Positions 35,956-47,573 of a DNA stretch of 64,000 nt are shown here, in pieces (positions within the stretch are counted from its first letter, which is position 1; each line of letters begins with the position of its first letter). Where the stretch lies: assembly GCA_020310875.1 (NCBI GenBank), contig CM035438.1, positions 95,236,205 through 95,300,204 on the forward strand. Direction: 5' to 3'. The translations under genes were made by a program, and so were the position numbers. The stretch comes from Ceratopteris richardii. Lineage: Eukaryota; Streptophyta; Polypodiopsida; Polypodiales; Pteridaceae. A model generated the notes under the pieces. The model saw nothing but the letters and a program-made list of their open reading frames with translations. It made no database searches and had not been told where the DNA came from.

Positions 35956-36008
35956 TAACTAAGTGGTTATCCTTACATACTAAGTTCAGAAACAACTTAT
36001 TCAGAAAT

Positions 36009-39000
36009 GTCTTTTAGCATGGAGCGACACACGTAACTCAGGAACTGCCTATTTACAAACAGCAAAAGGTCCCTATAAGACACAATTGGAATATATTCGG
36101 ACCAACCGATTAGGTGCACGCATCTATGAGGATGGCCTGAGGCGATTAGTGGTCCAACTAAAAAATCTAGATCAACCCTTTGGACTTGAACAGCTAGTGG
36201 TCAAGTTCGAAGAGGGTTCATACATTGATAAGGAAGGAACCATGTATGTGGTCACCAACCTACTAGACAGGACAGATGAGTTTGGAAACATCATTCCTGA
36301 GAGTGAGATAGGAGACTTAGAGCAAGGAGATGTAGGACGAGAACCCAAAACTTCGAGAGGTAAGTCAATTTTGACCAAAGTGATCATTTCAGATTGGATC
36401 CCTCAAGACAACAAAAGGCATAGAACTATTCTCGAATAGAGAAACGACGGAAACCTTTTGGAGATTCAAGCCAAATCAACCTAGCCAATTGGGCATAGTC
36501 ATCATCTACGAGTTCAAGGATCGAGAGAGACCAGGCAAAGTTGTCTACCTGGATAACACGTCAGAGAAAATGTTCTTGGTAACAGAACATGATAGACATG
36601 CATATACTTGGAAGAGTCAATTGATTTTCCCTCCACCAAGATCCAATGTTTCCCATGGCCTCCTAGGAGTAGGATCATCTCAGGCTCATGAAACCCAAAG
36701 GGAAAGAACTAGAGAGAGACCTGAGGTAAGCTTTACACACAATGTGGGTAGAGACAGATCAAGATTTGAAGGTGAAAGTCATGAAAGCGAGAGACATCAA
36801 GCACATAGGCATCAAAGAAATGAACATGATTTTCCATTGGCTAGACCCTGAGAGCACCCAAGAACCCTTAGATCCTCTCAAGTGGTCAAGACAATGAAAA
36901 ACTACTTTGATGGGTGAGGAGATCCTTATGATCATGTGGTCGAGTTCAAATAAGTATTAAGAGCTGAACACGTTGAGGATTTGTTCACCCAGCTGGAGGC
37001 ATTTGGTTTGACTCTCAAGGGCACAACCTTAGCTTGGTTTCAACCACTAAAATCACAACTATGGAGATATAGGCCAAATGCTAGACAAATTCATTGTAGA
37101 ATTTTCCAAGAGTGGTATCAGGCATAACACATCATCCTTGCTCCACAGCTTCAAGCAAACACCCCAAGAAACAGTGCGACTTGCAGGAAGACGGTTCAGT
37201 CAGTACTTAGAAAGATGCCCTGTTCCAAAATTACCCAGACCGGCCAAACAAGTGGCCTTGTTTTTAGATGGCTTACTAAGCAGCAAGTTAAGATCATATG
37301 TGTACTTCAAAGGGCCTAGATCCATCGAAGAGTGTGTGCAAATGTGTGTTGACATAGAAGACAATTCGGGTGAGGAATTAGGACTATCCAAACTCTATAA
37401 GGATTCTAACAGTTCTACTAGTCTTTCTTCAAGAACCTCCACTAAGATAGATGAGATAGCTGAGCAGGTTGCCAAGAAGCTAGGATTCCAAAATAGACAA
37501 ACACCAAGAGTCACATCATTGAACCGGTGTTATACTTACGGAGGGGACCACATGGCTAATGTATGCCCAATGCAAAACCTGAACATAAGAGAAAGGAATG
37601 CTCCATATTGCACTATTGAGAGGAAGTAAACGAACCACATGGCTCGGGATTGTCCTTACAATAGGTAGGTTTTTAGATAGATTATCAGCAACCTTACCAA
37701 CAGGGTAGGTATCAGAACCAATACCAACAGCCATATTATTGACCACAACAGTAATATCAGGCACCATATAGGCCACAACCAGTCCTGGGAAACTAACCAC
37801 CAGCTCCTGCCAATGTGATTCTAGTTGAGTATGCAGGGGTAGAAGAGAACCTTAATAGAGCATTGGTGCCAGTGAGCCCTTTGGTCTTAGAAAGTGACTA
37901 TCATGCTCAGAATTCTGACTACTCCTATGAAGATAGTCCACAAGCTTATTACACAGAGTCACCTGAGCATAGTGAGACTTATCCATATCACTATGAGGCA
38001 CCACCTATGGAACAAAATTGGGAGCATGAATACTCCAATTTTATGTATATAATCCTAACCTTAGGCCCCAATTGAGACAAATGAGACCACAAGCCCCTAG
38101 GGGACCATGTTTTAGATGTCACGGTGACCATTTCATTCGTGAATGTCCCCACCCACCATCTCCGGTTCAAGGATAGGCCATCACAATACAAGCTTTTTGT
38201 CTTGAGTGTGGCAAAGACCATCTCCCCAGAGATTGTCCAAGAAACCCCTCTAGTGCACCCAAGGTTACACCCATTAATGTGGTAGGCTTAGTGGTCGATT
38301 CAAGTTCAAGTAGAAATAATGTGGCTCCTATACAAGTAGTTACTAGGGCACAAGCCTTAAAACAAGATAAGCTAGCTGAACAATCTGAGTCAAGTGAGTG
38401 AGGAGAGCCTAGTAAGAGAAAAACAAGAACATGGAAGGATACCAGAGAGAAGGCCGATCGCAAGTGGAATAGAAAGTTATCTAAAATAGAAGAAAGCCTG
38501 AGAGATGCAAAAAGCAAAATAGAAGATATGGCCTCTCAAAATCCCTCACATGCCAAAACTCCATCCACTCCACTTCATCCCATCCCACCACCCATTGTAA
38601 ATAGACCCCAACCAGGGTCTATTCTTGCAGATCCCACCCCAGAAGGTCTAGACATGATGTTCAAGGCCTACCAGGCTCCTCTTCAAGAAGGGCCAACAAC
38701 TGCAAACCTAAACAAGAGCTACCCTAGAGCAGGTTTAGAGATTGAACGGACAAAAATGTGCATGAAAATGGTAGAATTAGTTCAATCTATGATTCAGACC
38801 AGTCAAATGTTCAATCAGACAAACTCTGTCAAATCGGATTTGCATTTATAGGGCTTACTAGAAAGATTAGAGCATTTGGTAAACAAGCAGTCAGTTTCTT
38901 TACCTCCACAGGCTCAACCAGTTGTTGAAAGAGAAAGCTCACCACCAAGGGAAACTTATGTTCCTAATTCCACAGATGTTGGAACACCTCTTTCAATTCA

Positions 39001-41690
39001 AGAATACTAAGAGTTCTTGCAGGAAATACAAGAAGAGAAATGGGCCAAGGAGAAGGATAATCCCCCTCCTATTCCTGAAATTGATGATCTTCATGATCAA
39101 TTTCCCCAAGACATTCCATCTATTTATGGAGATCAAGTAGAGAAACAAGAAGACGAAAGGTTAGATTTTGAATCTAATACTTTAGAAGAACTGCCACAAT
39201 TTATAGGCCCATGGGAATCTGAATCTCTTCGTATCACAGCTCCCACAATATTGGTAAGACATGAAGACTTAGTGGTTCCAAGGAACATTGATGTCGTGAA
39301 GAACACTAAGGTTCAGTGCCATCTCACCATAGAAGAGCTGCTCAAAGTAAAACCTGAGCTATGGAAACATGTGGCCAATCAACTTCCTGAACTCGATTCC
39401 AATGTGTCAAAAGTAGGCTCTAAGCAAAAATTATCAAAGATACCTCTAGAAAAAATAGGTGACATGAGTGAAGGTGAAGAAGGTAATACTTATCTTCCAA
39501 TCAAGCTCTAAGCAAAAAGTACCAGAGATACCTCTAGAAAAAATAGGTGACATGAGTGAAGGTGAAGAAGGTAATACTTATCTTCCAATCACCTACCAAG
39601 GTGACACAACCAAAGCGATCATAGATTCAGGTGCAGGTGTTGCAATTGCAACCACCTCCTTGTGGAAGTGATGGGGCAAATCCGCATTAAGACCAACTAG
39701 AATGAAGCTTCAAATGGCCGATGGCAATGTTGAAAGACCTCTAGGATTTCTAGAAGGGATAACTCTAACCACTTGTGGTGTAGAGTTTGAGCACACCTTT
39801 GCTATATGGCTTTGGCAAAAATAATGTCTATAAAATGATCCTAGGAACACCCTTCCTATGGCAACTGCAAATAGTGCAAGATTGGCGTACCAACTCCTTG
39901 TACTTGCAGCACTTAGGGGTCACAACCAAGGTCAATCTAAAGGATTATACTTTCAGAGATGTACCACCCCTACAATGGAATCCTATCCACAAGGCACTAG
40001 AAGATTCTCTCTCTATGCATTCTAAAGGTTCTTTTGATCCATCCCGGATGCATGAAGATACTCACTTGTGGATTTGTAAGGTCGCAGAGGAAGAGGAAAG
40101 GCACTTAAAGGCGAGAGAAAAAGGAACTTCGCAAGGAGAAAGACCAATTAAAGACCCAGCCTACAAACTGATGATCTTTCCAGATGAGGAATTTGAGCCT
40201 CATGATTGGGCAGAAATCCTAGCCACCATGGACATTACTATCAATGAAGAACAATGGACACCTCATTGTGATGAGGAGGGTTATGATATTTTAGTGTTCA
40301 TGTGTCAACCTTTGCTAGAAGAGTGTGATCCTAGTGAGGCCATAGAAGAAGAAGAGGATGACAATGATCTAGAGTCCATTGTGATGGACACCTGCTTTAA
40401 CTCAGAGGAGCACTATCTAGAAGATGTAGGAGTGTTTAACAAAAAAGGAGAAGAACCTCTCACAAGCATTAAAACAGTAAATTCAAAGGAAGGAAGTTAG
40501 TCAAAAGAAAAACAAAAGAAAAGCAGTGAAACAAGAAAAGGAGGAATCCTTCGAAGTACCAGAGAATTTTAAGAAATATGAAGTTGAAGATTGAAAAATT
40601 TTGGTATGAATGCCTAAGAGAGAGGCCACCATAGGAGAATCGTATGATAATAAAGAAAAGACCAAAAAAATTGTTGTGACCATTGAGGAGAACGAAGAGA
40701 GATATACATGCATAGGAGATGACCTAAGCCCTGAAGAACAAGTAAAGCTTGTAGCTTTACTAATGGAATACAGGGATGTGTTTGTGTGGCACTAAAGAGA
40801 CTTAAAGGGAGTAGATCCAAGAATATGCTCTCATATGATTGCCATGATTGTTGATGCCAAACCCACCAAACAGAAGCCCTACACATATAACAACACTTAT
40901 GTAGCCAAAATAAAGGAAGAAATTGACAGATTGATTGAAGTTGGATTTATCTATGAAATTGAGCATATTGAATGGGTGTCCCCCATTGTAGTGGTGCCCA
41001 AAAAGAAAAGAAAGTTGCAAGTGTGTATTAACCTTAAAAAAGTTAATGCCGCTACAATTAGAGATAGCTATCCACTTCCAATTATTGAACATTTATTGGA
41101 GCCTGTTGCAGGCAAGGAAGTTTATATCTTTCTTGATGGATTTTCAGGTTACAATCAAGTAGCCATTCCCCCTGAAGATCAACACAAAACAGCTTTTGCC
41201 ACAGAGTGGGGAATCTTTGCATTCCGCGTGATGCCATTTGGGCTCACCAATGCGCCTGCAACATTTCAAAGGCTCATGTTTCATGTCTTCAAAGAGTTCT
41301 TGTAAAAGGGCTTAGAAGTATATGTGGATGATTTATGTGCTCATTCGCAACAAAGAAAGTACCACATCCCTGAGCTCAGACAGATTTTCAATAAGTGTAG
41401 AGAATATTGAGTGTGTCTGAACCCAGAGAAGTGTGTGTTCATGATACAACAAGGTAAAATCTTAGGTTAGAATGTTTCTAAGAATGGAATATCAACAGAT
41501 GAGGACAAAGTAAGAGCCATAGCGGAGCTACCCAGGCCAAGGAACGTTAAAGAGGTACAAACCTTTATGGGCCATTGTGGATATTATCACAGGTTCATCC
41601 ACATGTATGCAATCATAGCTAAATCTCTTTACGCCTTGATTACAAACTCTGAGTGGAATGAGGAATGCAAAAATTCCTTCAATGAACTGA
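36009..41690 (+). mobile_element. Gypsy element, gag to RNase H start (copy D)
   Basis: Plus-strand relative of copy A without a 5' LTR. Seen: N-terminal gag domain (from about 36018; TQLEYIRTNRLGARIYEDG near 36080-36140), capsid segment (near 36895-37210), first knuckle pair (near 37528-37660), second knuckle pair (near 38109-38150 and 38200-38245), C-terminal gag block (ERLDFESNTLEELPQF near 39160), protease (IIDSGAG near 39615), the acidic linker (DEEFEPHDWAEILATMD near 40185-40235), RT (40850-41520) and the start of RNase H (near 41560-41690). Broken, many breaks. A copia nest interrupts it; a likely continuation is at 52775-54045. Confidence 0.85.
40850..41520 (+). pseudogene. Gypsy reverse transcriptase (copy D)
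   Basis: Contains [53 protein letters not shown] and the YVDDL motif (near 41320). This is the fullest RT palm of this family in the window. Older than copy C to judge by decay. Confidence 0.85.
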
Positions 41691-43639
41691 ACATGATGCA
41701 CTTGTTGATAAGAGAGTTGATATTGAGCAGGCAAAAACTATGCCAAAATGGCTGGTGCAAACTTTGCATGACAGCAAATTAGATGCACCTTTGTCATATC
41801 ATACTCGTTCAGGCTCTCATAGTGCCTCCTTTGCATCAGATTGCTATGTTATGGCTGTGTCTAGTCTCTGTGATGAGAATGAGCCTGTTTCTTTTGATGA
41901 AGCACAGAATTCAGAAAATTGGATGGCTGCTATGCAATCTGAATATGATGCTATAATGAAGAATGGTACATGGTCTTTATGTGACTTGCCTCCTCGCAAG
42001 AAGGCCATTGGCACTAAGTGGGTATACAAGCTGAAGCGTAAACCTGATGGTACAGTTGATAGGTATAAGGCTAGGCTTGTTGCAAAGGGTTATGCGTAGG
42101 AAAGAGGCATTGATTTTGATGAGACATTTGCACCTACATGCCGCATGACTATTGTTCAGAGCATTTGTGCACTTGCAGCCCATCATGGTTGGAATGTACA
42201 TCAGTTGGACATTAAAATAGCATTTCTGAAAATGGTGACTTGCATGAAGAAGTGTATGTTTTTCAGCCCCGTGGCTTTGTGCAAATGGGGCATGAAAACC
42301 AGGTGTGCAGGTTAAAGAAGGCATTATATGGTTTAAAGCAAGCACCACGTGCTTGGTATGAGAAGATACATGCCTATCTGGTTGATGACATGTTGCTCAC
42401 TAGTCCTATTGAGAAGCATATTGCTGATTTCAAGGCTGATTTGCATGCCTCATTTGAGATGTCTGATTTGGGGCATTTGCATCACTATTTGGGCATTCAG
42501 TTTATGCAAGTTGATGGTGGAATGGCTTTGTGTCAAACGAAATATATTGACACATTATTGCAGCATTTTGGCCTTGAAGACTGTACGCCTATTGCCACTC
42601 CTATGGAGACAGGTTTACGATTGAGTCTTCATGATACTGGAGATGCATTTGATGTTGTTCTCTATCAACAGGTTGTTGGATGCTTGATTTACTTATGCAT
42701 TACTTGGCCAGATATTCAGTTTGATGTCTCACAGATGAGCAGGTTTATGCATTGCCCAGGAGTCACGCATTGGAAGGCGGTTAAGCGCATCTTTCGCTAC
42801 TTGAGTGGTACTCGGCTACTTGGGTTCTTTTATCCCAAGGGGGGATCACTACCGCCAGATTTGCATGCTTTTCCTGACTCAGATTGGGCTGGTTGCTATG
42901 ACACTCGTGTGTCCACCAGTGGTTTTTGCTTCATGCTTGGTAGCTCATGTATATCTTGGTTGAGCAAGAAGCAGCCTACTGTGGCCACTTCCAGTTGTGA
43001 GGCTGAGTATAGGGCATCTTTCACAGCAACTCTTGAGTGTGTGTGGCTCAGACGCCTTATGGCTGATTTGGGTGTTGGCGAGTCTTCTGCCACCACCATC
43101 TTCACTGACAGTCAGAGTGCATTGGAAGTTGCGAGGAACCCTGTGTTCCATGCTCGCACTAAGCACATTGAGGTGCATGATCACTATGTCAGGGAGAGGT
43201 TCTCTGCTAGGGAGATTAGCTTGGCATATGTGCCCACGCAGGAGAACATCGCACACCTTTTCACGAAGGCTCTGCCTAGGGAGAAGTTTGAAGCTTTCCG
43301 CAAAGCTTTGGGCTTACTTCCTTTTGTGGAGTGATTTCCACATAGCTTGGCACTTCCTTATACATGAGTGCCAACTCCTTGTTCACCGCATCACTCCCAG
43401 GGGGGATTTGTTGATATATTTAGGTAGTGATGTGTGTGAACACACTAGGACCATCGGGGCACTTTTTTCCCTCTTTAGGAGGTTTTTTTCCCCCGGCTTG
43501 TATATACGCCTATTGCCCTAATGGGCTACTTATCTTTGTACATTCTCTAGTAATACATTCAGTATTCTATGTTTGTTCTCCAAGCTTCTTCTTCTCCCTT
43601 GTGCTTTTCGCATGCTTCCGCAGACGTCTAACTCCAACA
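41691..43639 (+). mobile_element. Copia element 3, RT-RNase H and 3' LTR
   Basis: A different copia family from the neighbours. RT entry (WMAAMQSEYDAIMKNGTW near 41925; GTKWVYKLKRKPDGTVDRYK near 42010-42070), KKALYGLKQAPRAWYEK near 42318-42370, LVDDMLLTSP near 42380-42410, and RNase H (SDWAGCYDTRVSTSG, SSCEAEYRA, ARNPVFHARTKHIEVHDHY) to 43334. A purine tract at 43397-43407 is followed by a short 231 bp LTR. The 5' half is absent. It lies in the integrase of copia element 2. Broken, few breaks in what remains. Confidence 0.85.
43409..43639 (+). repeat. Short copia 3' LTR (231 bp)
   Basis: Starts TGTTGATATATTTAGG after a purine-rich tract and ends ACTCCAACA; the flanking base at 43640 resumes copia element 2 integrase. 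Its small size sets this family apart from the ~1 kb LTR copia elements around it. Confidence 0.8.
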
Positions 43640-43772
43640 AGGTCATATAGGAGAAAGAACACTAAAGCTAATATGCAGAGATCAAAGTGTGCTTGGCATT
43701 CCATATATGTCCAAGCAACACATGATATATAAGTGCGGAGCATGACAATTTGGCAAAGCTCATAGTCAACCA
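43640..43772 (+). mobile_element. Copia element 2, left piece (integrase zinc-binding region)
   Basis: Encodes HIGERTLKLICRDQSVLGIP and KQHMIYKCGA, the HHCC region of copia integrase, the same family as the element inserted next to it. It is bounded by copia element 3 on the left and by the nearly whole copia on the right. The rest of the element resumes at 50245. Confidence 0.85.
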
Positions 43773-44865
43773 TGTTGGTGCAATTCAAGCCATCACACTT
43801 GGCTTGGAACTTTGGAAACTTGTTTTGAAACCTTGGAAGCTTAATTCATTTGGAGAAAGGACCATGTGAACTTATGCTTATAAGTTCCTACTTCTTTACC
43901 CTTTGTAAAAAGTCTAAAATGACTTGGCATATGTATGAGTACACCTACTTGATTAGTCGTGGAAATTTAGAGGACTTAATGGAGAGAATATCTCCCTACT
44001 TTTAGAGGAGATATTCTAGGGAGCTTTGGATTTGAATTTCACAATTCAAATGATCACTCTACCTCTATAAAAGATGAACGAAAAAGGTCGCGAAGGTGAT
44101 CATCACTTTAGCTCATTTTCCGAGGCATTTTACCATTGTATCTCTGTGTGTGTGAGTGCTACATCTTAGCCTACACCACAGTACCTCATTTAGCTATGCT
44201 TATCATGCTAATGAGATTGTACAATTACATCAATCAATAGATACATTCATACTTTTCAACTCTGTGTGTTTTTCTGAGTTATCTTCTCCAAGTATGTCAA
44301 CTTCCAAGAAGCATATCTCAGTGCCTACTGAACAAAATCAAGTGATTCAAAGTTTGTTGGAATCAGCTCCAAGCATACTACATGCCTACAAAATTTGAAG
44401 GTCATTGGATCAGCCATCGCGGAGAAATCTTGCTCGAAGTGGTCTCTGGTATTTCTTTGCACATCTCCTAAAAAGTCGGGGGTGACTCTAATTTTGCTAA
44501 ACTTATTTCTCAGTGCATAGATTATCAATTTGAGTGATTCCACTTGCAAATGGTAGCTTGGTAAGCTAATTGAATAACTCTAGGAGGAATTGTTCCAATT
44601 GTAAGTGTGCTGGTTACACTGAGCAAAACTCTGAGCAGGTGTCAGTACCAAAATAGCAAGTTTTCTTGGATTTGTGAAGTATCAAGTAGTCTGTTTTGAT
44701 TTGATCATTACACACATCATTTGCAAAGTACATATATGATCTCTTGGTGTCATTTGGAAGCTAAGCAAGTGTACTAATCAACTCTGAAGCTAGGAGGGCT
44801 GGTACAAAGCAGGTCTAGCAGTACCAACTCAATCTTCTAGGTGTATCCAACCATTTCTCCCAACA
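43773..44865 (+). repeat. 5' LTR of nearly whole copia
   Basis: 1,093 bp from TGTTGGTGCAATTC to CCCAACA. A TATA-like box TATAAAAG is at 44066-44073. Its 3' end is followed directly by the primer-binding site. Confidence 0.93.
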
Positions 44866-47465
44866 GTGGTATTAGAGTAAATAAGGTAACATGGGAGATG
44901 GTTTTCCTTCATTCATTGACAAAATTGAACAGGAACAATTACCAAGATTGGTCTCTAAGGATGAAGACCTATCTACAAGGAAGAAGCTTATTTGGATTCA
45001 TCTCAGGAGATGAGGAATTGCCCTCATTCAAAGCAAGAGGACTACCCACCAAGGATGAACAAGAGAGGCTCAACACATGGTGTGCAAAAGATGCATTGGC
45101 AAGGTCTTATCTTCTTAACTCTATATCTGATTTCCTTTTACCTCATATTAGGAACTGTAAGACCTCCCAAGAGACTTGGGAAACCCTGTCATCATACTTC
45201 TCTTCCAACACAAGGGCCAGGAAGAATCAACTGTGGATTGAATTCACAACCCTTAGGAAGCAGCCCAAGCAATCAGTCTCAGAGTATGTGACCAAGATTA
45301 AAGATGTGGCAGACCAATTAGCAAGCATTGGAGAGGAGATTGAAGAGGAACAAATAGTAAGGCAAATAACAAATGGACTCAAGGCAGATGATAAGTGGGA
45401 AAGCTTCACCACTGCAATGGATCTCTACATGGACATGCATACCCCAGATCTCACAACTCTCATGGGCCAACTATTTACACATGAAGCAAAGTTTACAAAG
45501 GCTGGAGATCAATCAAAAGGTAACAACCCCTCTGCTCTATATACTGATAAGAAGATTAAAGATAAAGGTAAAGGGAAGAAGCAAGAAGAAGAAGGCTCTA
45601 CCTCCCAAGCTAACTATGCAGGGAGAGGTAGATCTTCAAGAGGTAGAGGCAGAGGAGGTAAGTCAGGTAGGGGGAGACCCTACAACTCATCACCATGCAA
45701 CATTTGTGGATTATCTAACCATACCACAGATGAGTGCTACAAAAACTATAAGAATCAGAGAGGAAGAGGCTATCAAAGAGGTGGATACTCTCAAGGTAGA
45801 GGCAAGTTCAACCAACACCAAGGCTACAATGGATACAACAATCAGTACAACAACAATTACAACCACAACCACAATAATAACTACCAAGGTGGATTCAGAA
45901 ATAGAAGGGATTACAACAACTACACAGAAGAGCAAGATGACTCCCTATTGATCATGAATATGACCTCCAAGGCAGGAACAAATGATGATCATTTATTTTA
46001 TATTGATTCATGGTGCTCTAACCATGTAGCTGGTAATGTGGCACTACTCTCTGATTTGGAAGAACCCAAGGGCAAACATCAGGTACAGACAGGTGATGAT
46101 ACTAAACATTCTGTTATAAAGATTGGAAATGTGAAAACTTGTGATGGTAACCAAAACCTATTGAGCAGGGTACTTTATGTACCAACCATTACCAAAAACC
46201 TAATGAGTGTTGGTCAGATTGTGGAGAAAGGTTTGCAGGTCAGGTTCAATCAACATGGAGCATATGTGGAGGACCCAAAACATGGATTCAAAAGGATAGC
46301 CAAGGGAGAGAAATCAGGTAGATTATTTACTTTTGAGCTAGAAGACACCAAAAACATTGCTTTATACAATTACAAGGATCAAACACTTTCAGAGTTAGAA
46401 ATATGGCACAAGAGGCTAGGCCACATAGGTGAAAGGACCTTGAAGCAAATGTGCAGGGATCAATGTGTGCTTGGGATACCTAATGTGTCCAAGCAACACA
46501 TGATTTACAAGTGTGGTGCTTGTCAGTTTGGTAAGTCTCACAGGTTGCCCTATTCAAGGAAAGGCTTTATGCATGAAGACTACCTAGACTTGGTACACAC
46601 AGATGTTTGGGGACCTAGCAAGGATCCCTCCATTTCAGGCTCAAGGTACTATGTGTCTTTCATTGATGATTATAGCAGATGGACTGTCTTATACTTTATG
46701 AAGCATAAGGATGAAGTGTTTAACTGTTTCAAGAGATATCTTGCACTTGTTGAAAACCAAACAGGAAGAAACTTGAAAAGGTTAAGGTCAGATGGAGGAG
46801 GTGAATACTTCTCAAATGAGTTTGAAGACTTCTTGCAAGAAAGAGGCATCAAAAGGGAGATAACCACAAGGTACTCACCTGAGCAAAAAGGAGTAGCTGA
46901 AAGAAGGAATAGGCTTATTGTTGAAACAACTAAGTCTATGCTTAATGAAAAGAAGTTACCAAATTATCTGTGGGCAGAGAGTGTATCTACTGCCACCTAT
47001 CTCATAAACAGGTTTCCATCAAAGTCTCTTGATGGCATGACACCATATGAAGCTTGGCATGGTAAGAGACCATCTTTGGATCATTGCAAAATCTTTGGTT
47101 GTGTAGCATATGTGCATATTCCCTCACAGGTAAGGGGAAAGCTAGACCCTAAAGCTGAAAAATGTATCTTCATTGGTTATGATTTGAACCAAAAAGGGTA
47201 CAGATTTCACAAACCAACAAACAAAGGCTTCAAGGTAAGCAGAGATGTCATCTTTGATGAGAATGACTCATGGTATGAGAATGAATGCAGGAAGGTTAGT
47301 CTACCTTATGATTTGGAAGAGGAGTTTCCAAAGCTAATCAAAGTGGAACCAAACAAGGAAGAAGACTCAAGTTCAGAGGATGATGACACAATCAACCTTG
47401 AAGAATTCAAAGCATGGAAGTCCAAAGGAAAGATGAAGATGAAGCAAGTAGAGGATATTCCATAA
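44841..47465 (+). CDS. Copia Gag-protease-integrase coding region
   Basis: Open from within the LTR tail; the biological start is more likely near 44892, where a purine-flanked ATG follows the primer site. Parts: gag (RMKTYLQGRS, then LNSISDFLLPHIRNCK near 45117-45165), an Arg/Gly-rich nucleic-acid-binding segment (near 45605-45680), a CCHC knuckle (CNICGLSNHTTDEC near 45697-45740), an Asn/Tyr-rich stretch, the protease segment (FYIDS near 45997), integrase HHCC (HKRLGHIGERTLKQMCRD near 46407-46460; CGACQFGK) and core (TDVWGP, RSDGGGEYFSNEF, GVAERRNR), ending in the GYDLNQKGYRF linker. Together these would package and integrate the element. Confidence 0.85.
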   Translation: MYPTISPNSGIRVNKVTWEMVFLHSLTKLNRNNYQDWSLRMKTYLQGRSLFGFISGDEELPSFKARGLPTKDEQERLNTWCAKDALARSYLLNSISDFLLPHIRNCKTSQETWETLSSYFSSNTRARKNQLWIEFTTLRKQPKQSVSEYVTKIKDVADQLASIGEEIEEEQIVRQITNGLKADDKWESFTTAMDLYMDMHTPDLTTLMGQLFTHEAKFTKAGDQSKGNNPSALYTDKKIKDKGKGKKQEEEGSTSQANYAGRGRSSRGRGRGGKSGRGRPYNSSPCNICGLSNHTTDECYKNYKNQRGRGYQRGGYSQGRGKFNQHQGYNGYNNQYNNNYNHNHNNNYQGGFRNRRDYNNYTEEQDDSLLIMNMTSKAGTNDDHLFYIDSWCSNHVAGNVALLSDLEEPKGKHQVQTGDDTKHSVIKIGNVKTCDGNQNLLSRVLYVPTITKNLMSVGQIVEKGLQVRFNQHGAYVEDPKHGFKRIAKGEKSGRLFTFELEDTKNIALYNYKDQTLSELEIWHKRLGHIGERTLKQMCRDQCVLGIPNVSKQHMIYKCGACQFGKSHRLPYSRKGFMHEDYLDLVHTDVWGPSKDPSISGSRYYVSFIDDYSRWTVLYFMKHKDEVFNCFKRYLALVENQTGRNLKRLRSDGGGEYFSNEFEDFLQERGIKREITTRYSPEQKGVAERRNRLIVETTKSMLNEKKLPNYLWAESVSTATYLINRFPSKSLDGMTPYEAWHGKRPSLDHCKIFGCVAYVHIPSQVRGKLDPKAEKCIFIGYDLNQKGYRFHKPTNKGFKVSRDVIFDENDSWYENECRKVSLPYDLEEEFPKLIKVEPNKEEDSSSEDDDTINLEEFKAWKSKGKMKMKQVEDIP
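44867..44878 (+). other. Primer-binding site, tRNA-iMet type (variant)
   Basis: TGGTATTAGAGT begins one base after the 5' LTR. It departs slightly from the usual TGGTATCAGAGC but has the standard position for copia elements. Confidence 0.75.
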
Positions 47466-47573
47466 TCCTCAAATCAGTCAATCAGGAGATCTAAGAGAGA
47501 AAGCAAAAAACCAATCAGATTTGGGTATGATACATCTCTTATAACTAAGCATTTTGTATACCTTGCAAAGGAT

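Larger units (their letters stand above)
26761..36008 (-). mobile_element. Non-chromoviral Ty3/gypsy element, 3' portion (copy C)
   Basis: Read on the minus strand from 36008: RT, RNase H, integrase with a doubled zinc-binding module, a second retropepsin-like domain, a connecting region, a very long 3' coding region, a polypurine tract and the 3' LTR. Same family as copy A, and its LTR is nearly the same. The segment abuts a plus-strand copy (D) at about 36009 head to head. Broken fossil with several breaks, but more readable than the other copies and relatively young by LTR similarity. Confidence 0.85.
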
